Part shown: positions 33,709-43,122 of the stretch, in pieces
How the letters are laid out: every line of letters starts with the position of its first letter
Position numbering within the stretch: position 1 is the first letter of the stretch
Assembly: GCA_963813315.1 (NCBI GenBank)
Contig: CAWEYO010000015.1
Location: 65,434-129,433, forward strand
Direction: 5' to 3'
Origin: CAWEYO01 sp963813315
GTDB taxonomy: Bacteria; Pseudomonadota; Alphaproteobacteria; Rhizobiales; Rhizobiaceae
DNA length: 64,000 nt
Made by a program: the position numbers and the translations under genes
Notes under the pieces: model-generated
What the model was told of the DNA's origin: nothing
Database searches by the model: none
What the model saw: the letters and a program-made list of their open reading frames with translations, nothing else

Positions 33709-35630
33709 TAAACCGTAACCTGTGTGCCGACTTCAACGACCCTACCGGTCGGTATCTGGAAATATTCAGTTGCATCCGCGGCGGTGCGCGCAAGTCCGAT
33801 GAAAAGCCGATCCTGCCAGAGCGGCATTCCTGAGTTCGGCGAGGCCTTCAGCGAGCGTCGCGACAGGAAGAAGGAGGTCGTCATGATGTCGAACTTCCAC
33901 CCCTGTTTGCGACAGATGGCCATGGCCTTCGGGATATTCGGCTGTTCCATGTACCCGAACTTCATCGTCACTCGCATAAAGAGATCGTTGATCGTCTCCA
34001 TTTTGACCCGCTCGCTGTCGAGAACGGTCGGTTCCTGCGCAGTCACGACTGAGAGAATGACGTTCTGCTCATGCAGCACCTTGTAGTGCTTCAGGCTGTG
34101 CATCAGCGCGGTCGGCGCGCTGGTCGGATCGCTGGTCAGGAAAACGGCTGTGCCGGGAACCAACTGCGGAGGCTTCTTCCTCAACTGTTCCGTAAGGAAG
34201 TCGAGCGGGATTTCGCTCTTGCGGGTCTTTTCAAACAACATGCGCGTGCCCCTGACCCATGTCGCCATGATTAGGCCCATGAGCGCGGCAACACTGATCG
34301 ACACCCAGCCGCCGTCGGCGATCTTCACCGCGTTGGCGAGGAAGAAGCCGGTGTCGACAGTGACGAATACCAATGATAGCGCGACTGTCGCTGCGAGCGA
34401 CCATTTCCAACGCCAGCGCATGACTACGAAGAGCAGAATGGTCGTCACCAGCATCTCGCCGGTTACGGAGATACCATAAGCCGACGCCAGCGCGCCCGAT
34501 TCACCGAAGCCCAGGACCAGCATCATGACGCCGAGGGCGACGAGCAGGTTGACGCGCGGCATATAGACTTGCCCCGACTGCCTTTCGGACGTGTGCTGAA
34601 TTTCGAAGCGCGGGAGAATGCTGAGCTGCACGGCCTGCCGTGTCAGCGAATACGCCCCGGAAATTACCGCCTGGCTGGCGATCACCGTTGCCGCGGTCGC
34701 GAGCAAGACCATCGGTACCAGCGACCAACCCGGCAGCATCTCGAAGAAGGGATTGTGCGGCGTTCCGCCATGAGCAAGGACGAATGCGCCCTGCCCGAAA
34801 TAGTTGAGCAGCAGGCTCGGGAACACGATCGCGAGCCAGGCAAGCACGATCGGCCTGCGGCCAAAATGACCAAGATCGACGTAAAGTGCCTCCGCGCCTG
34901 TCACTGCGAGAAAGACGGCGCCGATCGTAACGAATGCCACCTCCGGCTGCCCAGTGAGGTAGGCGACCGAATAGTACGGATTGACCGCGAAGAGCACGGT
35001 CGGATCATCCGCGATATGGGAAACGCCCGCCAGCCCGATCGACAGGAACCACAGCGCGGTTACGGGGCCGAAGACATTGGCAACGCTGCCCGTACCGAAA
35101 CGCTGGACGGCAAACAGCACGGCCAGAATGACGAGAGTGATCGGAACGACGTAGGGATCGAAGGCCGGGGTCGCGACCTTCATGCCTTCAACGGCCGAGA
35201 GGACCGAAATTGCAGGTGTAATGATCGCATCGCCGAAGAACAGCGCTGCCCCGCAAATTCCTATCATCAGGATAGCGCCGGCAGCGCGCGGATAGGCGCT
35301 GCGCGCCAGGGCCATCAGTGACAGCGTTCCGCCTTCGCCCTTGTTGTCTGCACGCAGCACGAAGACAACGTATTTGATGGTGACGATGACGGTCAGCGCC
35401 CAGACGATCAGCGAGAGCACGCCGAGCACATCTTCGCGCGACGCGATCCCACCACCTGACGATGCGTGCAGCGCCTCACGGAAAGCGTAGATCGGGCTGG
35501 TGCCGATATCGCCATAAACCACGCCGAGCGCGCCAAGCATCAGGATAGACAGGCTGTGCTGGCCCGGCGATTCCTGAACTGCCTGATGCGCGCTGAGTTC
35601 AGCGCGGTCGCCCGCGCCGCGATTGGCCAT
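33708..35630 (-). CDS. kup: Low-affinity potassium transporter Kup
   Basis: A 640-residue K+/H+ symporter. About 12 membrane segments start at LSILMLGALGVVYGDIGTSPIYAFREAL, the Kup signature. VFVLRADNKGEGGTLSLMALA is the next conserved loop, and the cytosolic C-terminus (residues about 480-640) is of normal length. The open frame extends upstream to 35708, but MANRGAGDRAEL at 35630 is the plausible start. An inverted RIME1-like element lies 89 bp upstream. It has no partner genes; kup is usually constitutive. Confidence 0.96.
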   Translation of the reverse strand: MANRGAGDRAELSAHQAVQESPGQHSLSILMLGALGVVYGDIGTSPIYAFREALHASSGGGIASREDVLGVLSLIVWALTVIVTIKYVVFVLRADNKGEGGTLSLMALARSAYPRAAGAILMIGICGAALFFGDAIITPAISVLSAVEGMKVATPAFDPYVVPITLVILAVLFAVQRFGTGSVANVFGPVTALWFLSIGLAGVSHIADDPTVLFAVNPYYSVAYLTGQPEVAFVTIGAVFLAVTGAEALYVDLGHFGRRPIVLAWLAIVFPSLLLNYFGQGAFVLAHGGTPHNPFFEMLPGWSLVPMVLLATAATVIASQAVISGAYSLTRQAVQLSILPRFEIQHTSERQSGQVYMPRVNLLVALGVMMLVLGFGESGALASAYGISVTGEMLVTTILLFVVMRWRWKWSLAATVALSLVFVTVDTGFFLANAVKIADGGWVSISVAALMGLIMATWVRGTRMLFEKTRKSEIPLDFLTEQLRKKPPQLVPGTAVFLTSDPTSAPTALMHSLKHYKVLHEQNVILSVVTAQEPTVLDSERVKMETINDLFMRVTMKFGYMEQPNIPKAMAICRKQGWKFDIMTTSFFLSRRSLKASPNSGMPLWQDRLFIGLARTAADATEYFQIPTGRVVEVGTQVTV

Positions 35631-35718
35631 GATATGACAACTCCATACAGAACTGGCGGGCTGCGATAGTCCGGTTGCAGCGCAAAAGCAATGGCTCCGT
35701 AGCGTCAATCCACGATGC

Positions 35719-35824
35719 TAATGCATGTCGCCCAAAAGTGCGCAGCGGTTTTGGGATAACGACATGCACAGAAACAATAGCCTAAAGCGCGTCGCATGAA
35801 TCCGTTTCGAAGCAATGCGCTTTA
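35719..35824 (-). repeat. RIME1-like palindromic element, copy A3 (inverted)
   Basis: Reverse-complement orientation of the 9706 element, complete. It abuts family B element 35825-35923 without a gap, making a mosaic of about 205 bp between kup and pdxJ. Confidence 0.85.
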
Positions 35825-35923
35825 GAGCAGCGGACGCATCGATGGAATCGCTGCTCCTGCTTTATCTCTTTTGTTCGAGCATCGGTTTTCACGAAACCTG
35901 TACCCACTTTCGGGCCCGATGCT
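35825..35923 (+). repeat. Intergenic palindromic element family B, copy B1
   Basis: GAGCAGCGGACGCATCGATG...CGCTGCTC forms the first palindrome, then AGCATCGGTTTTCACG...CTTTCGGGCCCGATGCT the second. Copies lie at 55683-55787 (complete) and 37222-37262 (first half). Its last bases overlap the pdxJ stop codon. Confidence 0.8.
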
Positions 35924-36680
35924 AGCGACGGTCAGCCGCCTGCCAACCGCAGGCACCGAGGAACCGTCGAACCGTTTCGGCCATCCCATATTCCAGCGCG
36001 TCGGCTGTCAAGCCATGGCCGATGGAGACCTCCGCAAGACCCGGAATCCGCTGCATGAGCGCTGGCAGATTGGCCACGGTCAAATCATGGCCGGCATTGA
36101 CGGCAAGTCCGGCGGAAAGGGCCACCTCAGCGGTTTTGCCAAGTCTTTCCAACTCTCTGGCGGCTTTTGTTGAATCATCGTAACAGGAGCCGTACGGACC
36201 TGTATACAATTCGATCCTGTCAACGCCGATGTCAGCGGCGGCCCGCACACCCTCAGGTTCAGGATCGGAGAACAGGGACACCCTGAAACCGGCCTTCTTC
36301 AATCTCTTGACGATGGGCGTCAGGAACGCTGCTTCCTTGACGAAATCCCAACCATGGTCCGATGTCGCCTGGGCCGGGTCGTCGGGAACGAGCGTTACCT
36401 GATCGGGTTCGCTGCGTTCCACAAGGCGCAGAAAATCCTCGGCAGGATAGCCTTCGATATTAAACTCGGCATCGGGGTACTCGTCATCGATCAAAGCCCT
36501 GATTTCAGGGAGGTCCGAATGGCGCGTGTGGCGTTCGTCGGGACGGGGGTGCACGGTCAGGCCATGCGCGCCGGCGGCAAGCGCGATCCGCCCGAGCCCG
36601 GTCACGCTCGGCCAGGGGAGGTCGCGACGGTTGCGAAGCATCGCGATGGCATTGAGATTTACGGAGAGTTTAGCGGGCAT
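35922..36680 (-). CDS. pdxJ: Pyridoxine 5'-phosphate synthase
   Basis: A 252-residue TIM-barrel enzyme. It condenses 1-deoxyxylulose 5-phosphate with 3-amino-2-oxopropyl phosphate to make vitamin B6. Signature strands: KLSVNLNAIAMLRNRR, AHGLTVHPRPDERHTRHSDL, FNIEGYPAEDFLRLV, QVTLVPDDP, RVSLFSDPE, RIELYTGPYG and the terminal VSIGHGLTADALEYGM. The open frame extends to 36812, but MPAKLSVNLN at 36680 is the conserved start. The stop TAG overlaps a family B repeat. It is divergent from the STAS-like gene. Confidence 0.97.
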   Translation of the reverse strand: MPAKLSVNLNAIAMLRNRRDLPWPSVTGLGRIALAAGAHGLTVHPRPDERHTRHSDLPEIRALIDDEYPDAEFNIEGYPAEDFLRLVERSEPDQVTLVPDDPAQATSDHGWDFVKEAAFLTPIVKRLKKAGFRVSLFSDPEPEGVRAAADIGVDRIELYTGPYGSCYDDSTKAARELERLGKTAEVALSAGLAVNAGHDLTVANLPALMQRIPGLAEVSIGHGLTADALEYGMAETVRRFLGACGWQAADRR

Positions 36681-36802
36681 GGGCCTGACCTGACGACAAA
36701 GAATTGCATACGCAGGTATAATGGCTTTGCCGGGAACCGACAGCGTGATTTGTTGTACCAGTCCACGACCTAAGTCCGCGCAATGAGCCTCGAAACCGAG
36801 AG

Positions 36803-37210
36803 ATGAACGCAACGGAACCCCTGCCCGCGATCCGCCGCATCGATACCGACCGCGGCGATCTGTGCGCGCTGGAAATCGTCGGGCATTTCAGCGCGAACGA
36901 CCTTGAAAACGCCTACGGTCTGCTAGAAGCTGCCTATGCCGAGCACGAGAAAGTCGACCTTCTGCTGCGAATAACGCAGTATGACGGTTTCGACTGGAGT
37001 GCCATCTTTGCTAAATCGACCATCCGCGGCAAGGCGCAGGCTCTTCGCCACATCCGCAAATATGCAGTCGTCGGTGGCCCTGCCTGGATGCGCCCAATGA
37101 TCGCCGTCGTTCGGCCCTTGACTTCGGTCACGACAAGGCATTTCGCCAGCGCTCACGAAGCCAGCGCATGGGAATGGCTCGGGGCCAAGGAGCGGCCGCC
37201 CGAAACGTGA
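36803..37210 (+). CDS. SpoIIAA-like STAS domain protein
   Basis: A 135-residue protein of the SpoIIAA-like group, related to the lipid-binding SEC14/STAS fold. Characteristic parts: VGHFSANDLENAYGLLEAAYAEHEKVDLLLRITQYDGFDW, then RHIRKYAVVGGPAWMRPMIAVVRPL and AHEASAWEWLG. Its biochemical role is unknown, though the fold suggests binding of a hydrophobic ligand. It is divergent from pdxJ, 123 bp away. Confidence 0.8.
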   Translation: MNATEPLPAIRRIDTDRGDLCALEIVGHFSANDLENAYGLLEAAYAEHEKVDLLLRITQYDGFDWSAIFAKSTIRGKAQALRHIRKYAVVGGPAWMRPMIAVVRPLTSVTTRHFASAHEASAWEWLGAKERPPET

Positions 37211-37221
37211 CGGGCCGAGCC

Positions 37222-37262
37222 TAGAGCGGCGGACGCCCGATGGAATTGGTGCTGCCGCTTTT
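37222..37262 (+). repeat. Partial family B repeat, copy B3
   Basis: AGAGCGGCGGACGCCCGATG...GCTGCCGCTT matches the first palindrome of copies B1 and B2 only. A different repeat begins immediately after it. Confidence 0.6.
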
Positions 37263-37420
37263 CGTCATCCCAGGGCGGAGCCGAAGCGCAGCGAAGGCGC
37301 AGACCCTGGGATCCATGCCTGAACATAAAGGCAGCGCGCGGCGGTCCAGAATGCCACCTGCCTCATCCACGATGAGCGTTCCGGCATGGGTCCTCGGGTC
37401 AAGCCCGAGGATGACGATGC
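37263..37420. repeat. REP-like element with CGTCATCC/GGATGACG ends
   Basis: CGTCATCC at 37263-37270 is inverted as GGATGACG at 37409-37416. Inside lie two smaller palindromes, CAGGGCGGAG...CCCTGGGATCCATGCC and GGCATGGGTCCTCGGGTCAAGCCCGAGG. Such GTCATCC-ended elements are widespread in rhizobial genomes. The whole 37211-37560 gap is repeat DNA without a gene. Confidence 0.65.
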
Positions 37421-37560
37421 GGGGAGGGCTTCGACAATCACAAGCGCCGGCGATTGGCGGCAACTCCTCATGATCCCGGAGCGGAAATGTCCCACTCGGA
37501 AGCGGAGAAGGCCGCTATTTGCAGACCGGCAGACCTGACTCTCAACCCCAGTCTATCCGC

Positions 37561-38688
37561 TCATCGCACCACCGTCAGACGCTCCGCCGCCCGCGTGATT
37601 GCCGTGTAGAGCCAGCGCTGGCGCGTTTCCTTGAATGCCCAGCTTTCGTCGAAAAGCACGATGTCGTTCCACTGCGACCCCTGCGCCTTGTGCACAGTGA
37701 GCGCATAGCCAAAGTCGAAATCATCGAAGCGCTTCTTCTGGTTCCATGGGATATCGGCGTCCGGATCGTCGAAGGCCGCTTTCAGGAGCTTGATCTTGGC
37801 AACCCCGCGATCGGGGTCGTCCTCTTCGGGCGAGACGAGCAGGTTGATGCCCGGCTTTACCGTTTCGCGCGAGGACGTCATGACCTTCCACAGCGAGCCG
37901 TTCAGCAATCCCTTGGCCGGGTCGTTCCTGAGGCACACGAGCTTGTCGCCCGCCTGCGGGAAGGCCGCAGTGAAGCCTTTCAGTTCGCGCAGCCGCTGGT
38001 TGTAGCGACGGCGCGTTCGGTTCGTGCCGACGAGCACCTGATCTGCCTTGAGCACCAGTTCCTGCGTTACCTCGTCCCTGCCGATGACCTGCGCCGTGCC
38101 GTAGTCGCCGCGTTTGAATTCCCGGCCCTCGCGGACGTCGAGAGCGAGGCGGATGATCGGGTTGTCACGCGCCTGCCGATGGATTTCCGTAAGCAGGAAG
38201 TCTGGCTCGTGATCGGTGAAGAAGCCGCCACCGGAGATCGGCGGCAACTGGCCCGGGTCGCCGAGTACCAGGATCGGCGTGCCGAATGACAACAGGTCAC
38301 GGCCCAGTTCCTCGTCCACCATCGAGCATTCGTCGACAATGACCAATTTGGCTCGCGTTATGGGGCTCTGCCGGTTGAGCGAGAAGGTCGGCGACATCGA
38401 TGTCTTGCCGGTCGCCGCGTCCGCCACGGCTTCCTCGCCGCGCGGCCGGTAGATCAGCGAATGGATGGTGCGGGCGTTCACCGCACCCCTGGAGCGAAGC
38501 ACCTGCGCGGCCTTGCCGGTGAAAGCGGCAAATTGAACCTGTCCCTCGACATGTTCGGCGAAATAGCGCGCAAGCGTCGTCTTGCCGGTGCCGGCGTAGC
38601 CGAACAGCCGAAAGATTTGCGGCCTGCCGGATTTCAGCCAGCCGGCCACTGCCTTCAGCGCGTCATCCTGCTGCGGTGAAAGTTCCAT
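37561..38688 (-). CDS. RecD-like superfamily 1 DNA helicase
   Basis: A 375-residue helicase, half the length of RecD2. MELSPQQDDALKAVAGWLKSG is the Q-motif region, GYAGTGKTT at 30-38 is Walker A, LVIVDECSMVDEELGRDLL is Walker B, and LVLGDPGQLPPI is motif III. The C-terminal UvrD_C_2 motif is YALTVHKAQGSQWNDIVLFDES, then RWLYTAITRAAERL. It lacks the N-terminal RecD2 domain. It probably unwinds DNA 5' to 3' in repair. The start at 38688 is chosen because conservation begins there, although the frame continues upstream. Confidence 0.9.
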   Translation of the reverse strand: MELSPQQDDALKAVAGWLKSGRPQIFRLFGYAGTGKTTLARYFAEHVEGQVQFAAFTGKAAQVLRSRGAVNARTIHSLIYRPRGEEAVADAATGKTSMSPTFSLNRQSPITRAKLVIVDECSMVDEELGRDLLSFGTPILVLGDPGQLPPISGGGFFTDHEPDFLLTEIHRQARDNPIIRLALDVREGREFKRGDYGTAQVIGRDEVTQELVLKADQVLVGTNRTRRRYNQRLRELKGFTAAFPQAGDKLVCLRNDPAKGLLNGSLWKVMTSSRETVKPGINLLVSPEEDDPDRGVAKIKLLKAAFDDPDADIPWNQKKRFDDFDFGYALTVHKAQGSQWNDIVLFDESWAFKETRQRWLYTAITRAAERLTVVR

Positions 38689-38960
38689 CCCTACTTGAGA
38701 CCGGATTCGCGCGCGAAGGGCAAGAGCGAGCAAGGGACGCGCGGCGCTGTAGTGGCAGATTTGTCCCAGAGGACAGAAGGGTGCGTAGGGGCGAGCGCGG
38801 CCGCTGCTGTAACCCCCAGGATGTTGAGACAGGAACTTCAAATCCGTAAACCACACGAGTTGAAAATGGCGGATTGTTCTTGCGCCCAAACGGCAAAATG
38901 CTATTGGTCCCCCTTGGGCGGCTGGATGTTTTGGCGTCAATAGTCGGATCGGTCTTGAAA

Positions 38961-39701
38961 ATGCTGGCACTTGAGAAGCAGCCCAATGATGCTCTGACGG
39001 CCGAGTTGATCCGCCACGCGGCTGCAAGCATCAACGCCGCCGATCATTTCTCGCGGCCCTTCCCGCATATCTTTTTTCGCGATTTCTTCCCGGACGATTT
39101 CTATCGGGAACTGATCGGCAAGGTGCCGACCAACGGCTATGTCCCGATCAAGAGCGATGGGTCGCGCATGTCGCTGCCTTTCTATGGCGAGCATATGGAA
39201 AAGATCGACCCGGCGCTCCGCGACATCTGGGCGGCCGTTTCGAACATGCTGACCTCAGCCGAGCTGGAGCAGGCGGTTCGCAGCCGGCTGCGCGACGGTC
39301 TCGAAATTCGCGCTCGCGGCGACAAGGTGTCAGGGGCCGATGCGTTGCGTCTGCTTCCCAGGCCGGTGCTGTACCGCGACCGGAACGGCTACCAGATCAA
39401 GCCGCATCCGGATACGCGCAAGAAAGTCGTGACCATGCAGCTCTACTGCCCTGCCGACAATTCGCAGGAAGAGCTTGGCACGACCCTCTACCGGGCTTCC
39501 CTGAAGGGGCTGACATGCGTCGGATCCTACTTCCTCGAACCGGTGAAGACGCTGCCCTTCCTGCCCAATGTCGGCTATGCCTTCGTTGTCCTGAAGGCCT
39601 ATCATGCGCCGCTTGGCATGAGCTGGCACGGGCGGCCGCAGATCACTACGCCGATCGAGCAGCCGCGCCTTTCGATCCTCAACACGTACTATGCAAGATA
39701 A
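38961..39701 (+). CDS. 2-oxoglutarate/Fe(II) dioxygenase-like protein
   Basis: A protein of about 246 residues. FSRPFPHIFFRDFFPDDFYREL is the usual opening of such enzymes. GYQIKPHPDTRKKVVTMQLYCP has an HPD motif that can supply the first two iron ligands, and LGMSWHGRPQIT could give the distal histidine with a nearby Arg for 2-oxoglutarate. It would hydroxylate an unknown substrate, perhaps a sugar or protein. An upstream in-frame start at 38874 exists, but the ATG at 38961 fits the family length. It has no operon partner. Confidence 0.68.
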   Translation: MLALEKQPNDALTAELIRHAAASINAADHFSRPFPHIFFRDFFPDDFYRELIGKVPTNGYVPIKSDGSRMSLPFYGEHMEKIDPALRDIWAAVSNMLTSAELEQAVRSRLRDGLEIRARGDKVSGADALRLLPRPVLYRDRNGYQIKPHPDTRKKVVTMQLYCPADNSQEELGTTLYRASLKGLTCVGSYFLEPVKTLPFLPNVGYAFVVLKAYHAPLGMSWHGRPQITTPIEQPRLSILNTYYAR

Positions 39702-39796
39702 TCACCGCGCCGAACTCGCCTTGTCGGTGGTTGGTGGACCCGCGCGCTCTGCGAGACCGGAATGACGCGGCAGTCGCGAGGACGTTCCGCGCAGTT

Positions 39797-40393
39797 TCAG
39801 CGGAGCATCGGCCATAGCGTGACAGCCAGCAGCGCGCCCATTGAAAGGTTGAACCATTTTAGCCGCACCGGATCCGACAGGAAGCCGCGGAGCGCAGTTC
39901 CGAAACCCGCCCAGGATGAGACGCTCGGCAGGTTGACGACCGCGAAGACCAATGAAATCAGCAGCACCGAGAGAAAGGGCCTTTGCGGGTTGGTGTAGAC
40001 AGCCATTGCTGTCACGGCCAGCACCCAGGCCTTGGGATTGACCCACTGGAAAGCCGCCGCCTCGACGAAGCGCATCGGCCTCCCCTTGTCTACCCCCTCT
40101 CCAGCAAGCGACCGCGAAGTGCCGATCTTCCACGCGAGATAAAGCATATACGCTCCCCCCGCGACCTTGAGTGCCGTGTGGAGCGAGGGATAAGCGGTGA
40201 GAATCGCGCCGAGACCGAACCCGACACCGAGGAGCAGCATCAGAAACCCGAAGCCGATGCCGAGCATGTGCGGAATGGTCCGCAGGAACCCGAAATTCAC
40301 GCCCGAAGTGAGGAGCATGAGGTTGTTCGGGCCGGGTGTGATCGATGACACCAGCGCGTAGACCAAGAGGGCAAGGAAGGTTTCGTTTGACAT
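39797..40393 (-). CDS. LysE family amino acid exporter
   Basis: A 198-residue inner membrane protein with six membrane segments. Family start TFLALLVYALVSSITPGPNNLMLLTSGVNFG contains the SxTPGPN motif of LysE/RhtB exporters. LYLAWKIGTSRS and FQWVNPKAWVLAVTAMAVY are the next conserved blocks. The substrate is unknown. It lies 120 bp after ilvH on the same strand, so it may share that operon and could export surplus branched-chain or other amino acids (inference). Confidence 0.9.
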   Translation of the reverse strand: MSNETFLALLVYALVSSITPGPNNLMLLTSGVNFGFLRTIPHMLGIGFGFLMLLLGVGFGLGAILTAYPSLHTALKVAGGAYMLYLAWKIGTSRSLAGEGVDKGRPMRFVEAAAFQWVNPKAWVLAVTAMAVYTNPQRPFLSVLLISLVFAVVNLPSVSSWAGFGTALRGFLSDPVRLKWFNLSMGALLAVTLWPMLR

Positions 40394-40513
40394 CGAGAGT
40401 CTTCTCGTTCGAAGGCGGGAGTGCAGTCGCGCCGCCAGCACGACAGCAGCGGTCATAATTTGTGCCAAGCTGCGAACGAGCGGGCCGCGCTCAGAAGTGG
40501 CGCCGTTGGTGGC

Positions 40514-41086
40514 TCACATGCCCTGTGGACCGCGGTTCATCGCCGCCACGCCTGTGCGGCAGATCTCGGCCAGCCCGAGCGGCTTCATGATGGAGATGAA
40601 CTGCTCGATCTTGGCCACCTTGCCGGTGATCTCAAAAATGAAATGCTCAGTGTTGGCGTCAATGACGTTGGCGCGAAACGCTTCCGCGAGCCTCAGTGCC
40701 TCCACGCGTGCCTCACCTGCGCCGGTCACCTTGACCAACGCCAGCTCGCGTTCCAGAGGCTTGTCCTGCCCCAATTCGGACGCGCGCACAGACAGATCGA
40801 CCACGCGATGCACAGGCACGATACGTTCGAGCTGATGTTTTATCTGTTCCAGCACATGGGGGGTGCCCCGCGTCACTATCGTGATGCGCGACAGGTGCTT
40901 TTCGTGCTCGGTTTCGGAAACCGTGAGGCTCTCGATATTGTAGCCGCGTCCGGAAAACAGGCCGATGACGCGGGCAAGCACGCCGGGCTCGTTGTCCACG
41001 AGAACGGAGAGTGTGTGGATTTCCGGCTTTTCCGTTTCCTTGGCGATGAAATAGGCCGAGCCGGTCGGTTGAAGGTGGGCGCTCAT
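40514..41086 (-). CDS. ilvH: Acetolactate synthase small (regulatory) subunit
   Basis: A 190-residue ACT-domain protein that confers valine feedback on the catalytic subunit. HTLSVLVDNEPGVLARVIGLFSGRGYNIESLTVSETE is the ACT domain, and ARVEALRLAEAFRANVIDANTEHFIFEITG opens the second half. The length is normal (160-190). It follows ilvI by 130 bp in the same operon. Confidence 0.97.
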   Translation of the reverse strand: MSAHLQPTGSAYFIAKETEKPEIHTLSVLVDNEPGVLARVIGLFSGRGYNIESLTVSETEHEKHLSRITIVTRGTPHVLEQIKHQLERIVPVHRVVDLSVRASELGQDKPLERELALVKVTGAGEARVEALRLAEAFRANVIDANTEHFIFEITGKVAKIEQFISIMKPLGLAEICRTGVAAMNRGPQGM

Positions 41087-41216
41087 GAGTGTTGCCTGTC
41101 TTCCTGTTTACGCCCGGAGGGCGAGTTTCTTCCCGCAGTGCGAATTGCCGCCCGGAGCGGCCGTTGGCGAATCCTAGTCCAGAATCCGCACGCCGGCGTG
41201 GCGGACCGTCGGTTGC

Positions 41217-43004
41217 TTACACCAGTTCCCGGCCTTTGGCGTCGATGGCGTTAGCCACCGCCTCGTCGGTCGCTTCGTCCGGGAGCAACATCTCGTTGTG
41301 CGCCTTGCCCGAGGGGATCATCGGGAAGCAGTTGGCGAGGTTTGCCACCCGGCAATCGAAGATCACCGGTTTTTTCACCGAGATCATCTCCATGATCGCA
41401 TCATCGAGATCGCCGGGTTTTTCGCAGCGGATCCCGTGCCCGCCATAGGCTTCCGCGAGTTTCACGAAATCCGGCAGCGCCTCGGTGTAGGAGTGCGACA
41501 GCCGGTTGCCATGCAGAAGCTGCTGCCACTGGCGCACCATGCCCATGTACTGGTTGTTCATGATGAATATCTTGATCGGCGCCCCGTGCTGAACCGCCGA
41601 ACTCATCTCCTGCATCGTCATCAACACCGATGCGTCGCCCGCGATATCGATGACCAGCAACTCCGGATGAGCGATCTGCACGCCGAGTGCTGCCGGCAGC
41701 CCATAGCCCATGGTTCCCAGTCCGCCGCTTGTCATCCAGCGGTTAGGCTTTTCAAAGCCATAGTGCTGCGCCGCCCACATCTGATGCTGTCCCACTTCCG
41801 TGGTGATGTAGGTGTCCATGTCCTTGGTCAGCGCATAGAGACGCTGCACCGCATATTGCGGCATGATGACGTCGTCATTCGGCTTGTAGGCCAGCAAGTC
41901 GCGGGCGCGCCATCTGGCGATCTGCTCCCACCACGGATAGAGGGCCCGCTTGTCGGCTCTCGCGGTCGCCCGCCACAGGCGCACCATATCTTCCAGAACC
42001 CGCCCGACATCGCCCAATATGCCGACATCGGCACGAACATTCTTGTTGATCGATGACGGATCGATATCGATGTGGATCTTCTTGGAATTCGGCGAAAAGG
42101 CGTTGAGCCGACCGGTGATGCGGTCGTCGAAGCGGGCCCCGATGCAGATCATCACGTCGCAATCATGCATCGCCATGTTGGCTTCATAGGTGCCGTGCAT
42201 GCCGAGCATGCCAAGCCAGTTCTTGCCACTCGCCGGGTAGGCACCGAGCCCCATCAGTGTGGAAGTGATGGGAAACCCGGTCAGGTCGACCAATTCCCTT
42301 AGAAGATGGCTGGCCTCCGTGCCTGAGTTGATGACGCCGCCACCCGTGTAGATGATCGGTTTCTTCGCTTCCGACATCAGCGCGACTGCCGCCTTCACCT
42401 TGTCGAGGTCACCCTGGACCTTGGGCTGATAGCTCGTGCGCGGGGCGATCTGCGGCGACGTATAGACGCCCTTGGCGAACTGGACGTCCTTTGGGATATC
42501 GACGACGACCGGGCCGGGCCGTCCGGTCGTTGCGACATGGAAAGCCTCATGGATGGTGGCCGCCAGTTCGTTGATATCCTTCACCAGCCAGTTATGCTTG
42601 GTGCAGGGCCGCGTTATGCCGACCGTGTCGCATTCCTGGAAGGCATCGGAGCCGATCAGCGACGTCGGCACTTGGCCCGTAATGCAGACGAGCGGGACGG
42701 AATCCATCAGCGCGTCCTGCAGCGGCGTCACCGCGTTGGTGGCGCCCGGCCCTGAAGTCACGAGCATGACGCCCGCCTTGCCCGTCGAGCGTGCATAGCC
42801 TTCGGCGGCATGGCCCGCGCCCTGCTCGTGGCGGACCAGGATGTGCTGCACATCTTCCTGCTGAAAAAGCTCGTCATAGATCGGCAGGACCGCGCCACCC
42901 GGATAGCCGAAAATATGCTTGACGCCATTGTCCTTAAGCGCCTGCACCACCATTTCGGCGCCTGTCATCTCGCGCCGTCCGGTATCGTCCTGTCGCTTGC
43001 TCAT
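41217..43004 (-). CDS. ilvI: Acetolactate synthase large subunit
   Basis: A 595-residue ThDP enzyme that makes acetolactate and acetohydroxybutyrate, the first common step to Val, Leu and Ile. HIFGYPGGAVLPIYDELF carries the active-site loop, and the catalytic Glu is in VRHEQGAGHAAEGYARSTG. The ThDP motif runs GDASVLMTMQEMSSAVQHGA to NNQYMGMVRQWQ. FAD and regulatory-subunit contacts are of normal type. An attenuator with a leader peptide lies just upstream (43065-43176). Confidence 0.98.
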   Translation of the reverse strand: MSKRQDDTGRREMTGAEMVVQALKDNGVKHIFGYPGGAVLPIYDELFQQEDVQHILVRHEQGAGHAAEGYARSTGKAGVMLVTSGPGATNAVTPLQDALMDSVPLVCITGQVPTSLIGSDAFQECDTVGITRPCTKHNWLVKDINELAATIHEAFHVATTGRPGPVVVDIPKDVQFAKGVYTSPQIAPRTSYQPKVQGDLDKVKAAVALMSEAKKPIIYTGGGVINSGTEASHLLRELVDLTGFPITSTLMGLGAYPASGKNWLGMLGMHGTYEANMAMHDCDVMICIGARFDDRITGRLNAFSPNSKKIHIDIDPSSINKNVRADVGILGDVGRVLEDMVRLWRATARADKRALYPWWEQIARWRARDLLAYKPNDDVIMPQYAVQRLYALTKDMDTYITTEVGQHQMWAAQHYGFEKPNRWMTSGGLGTMGYGLPAALGVQIAHPELLVIDIAGDASVLMTMQEMSSAVQHGAPIKIFIMNNQYMGMVRQWQQLLHGNRLSHSYTEALPDFVKLAEAYGGHGIRCEKPGDLDDAIMEMISVKKPVIFDCRVANLANCFPMIPSGKAHNEMLLPDEATDEAVANAIDAKGRELV

Positions 43005-43064
43005 CGGTCTTTCCCGTTATCTCCGCCGCTGGCGGCCTGCTGGTCGTTTAGCCCCGTTTGGGAC

Positions 43065-43089
43065 AATAAAAAAGGCCCCCGAGGGAGCC
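43065..43089 (-). promoter_or_regulatory. Transcription attenuator terminator of the ilvIH leader
   Basis: On the minus strand GGCTCCC, a 3-base loop and GGGGGCC form a stem, followed by TTTTTTATT. It lies between the leader peptide stop (43123) and the ilvI ATG (43004), the classic place for an attenuator. Competing pairing with the leader region was not computed. Confidence 0.78.
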
Positions 43090-43122
43090 TGTGTGTGCGC
43101 ATGGGAGGATTTCGCCCGGCGG

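Noticed and set aside
41298..42056. Plus-strand frame opposite ilvI
   Set aside because: Complement of a full-length, motif-complete acetolactate synthase gene.
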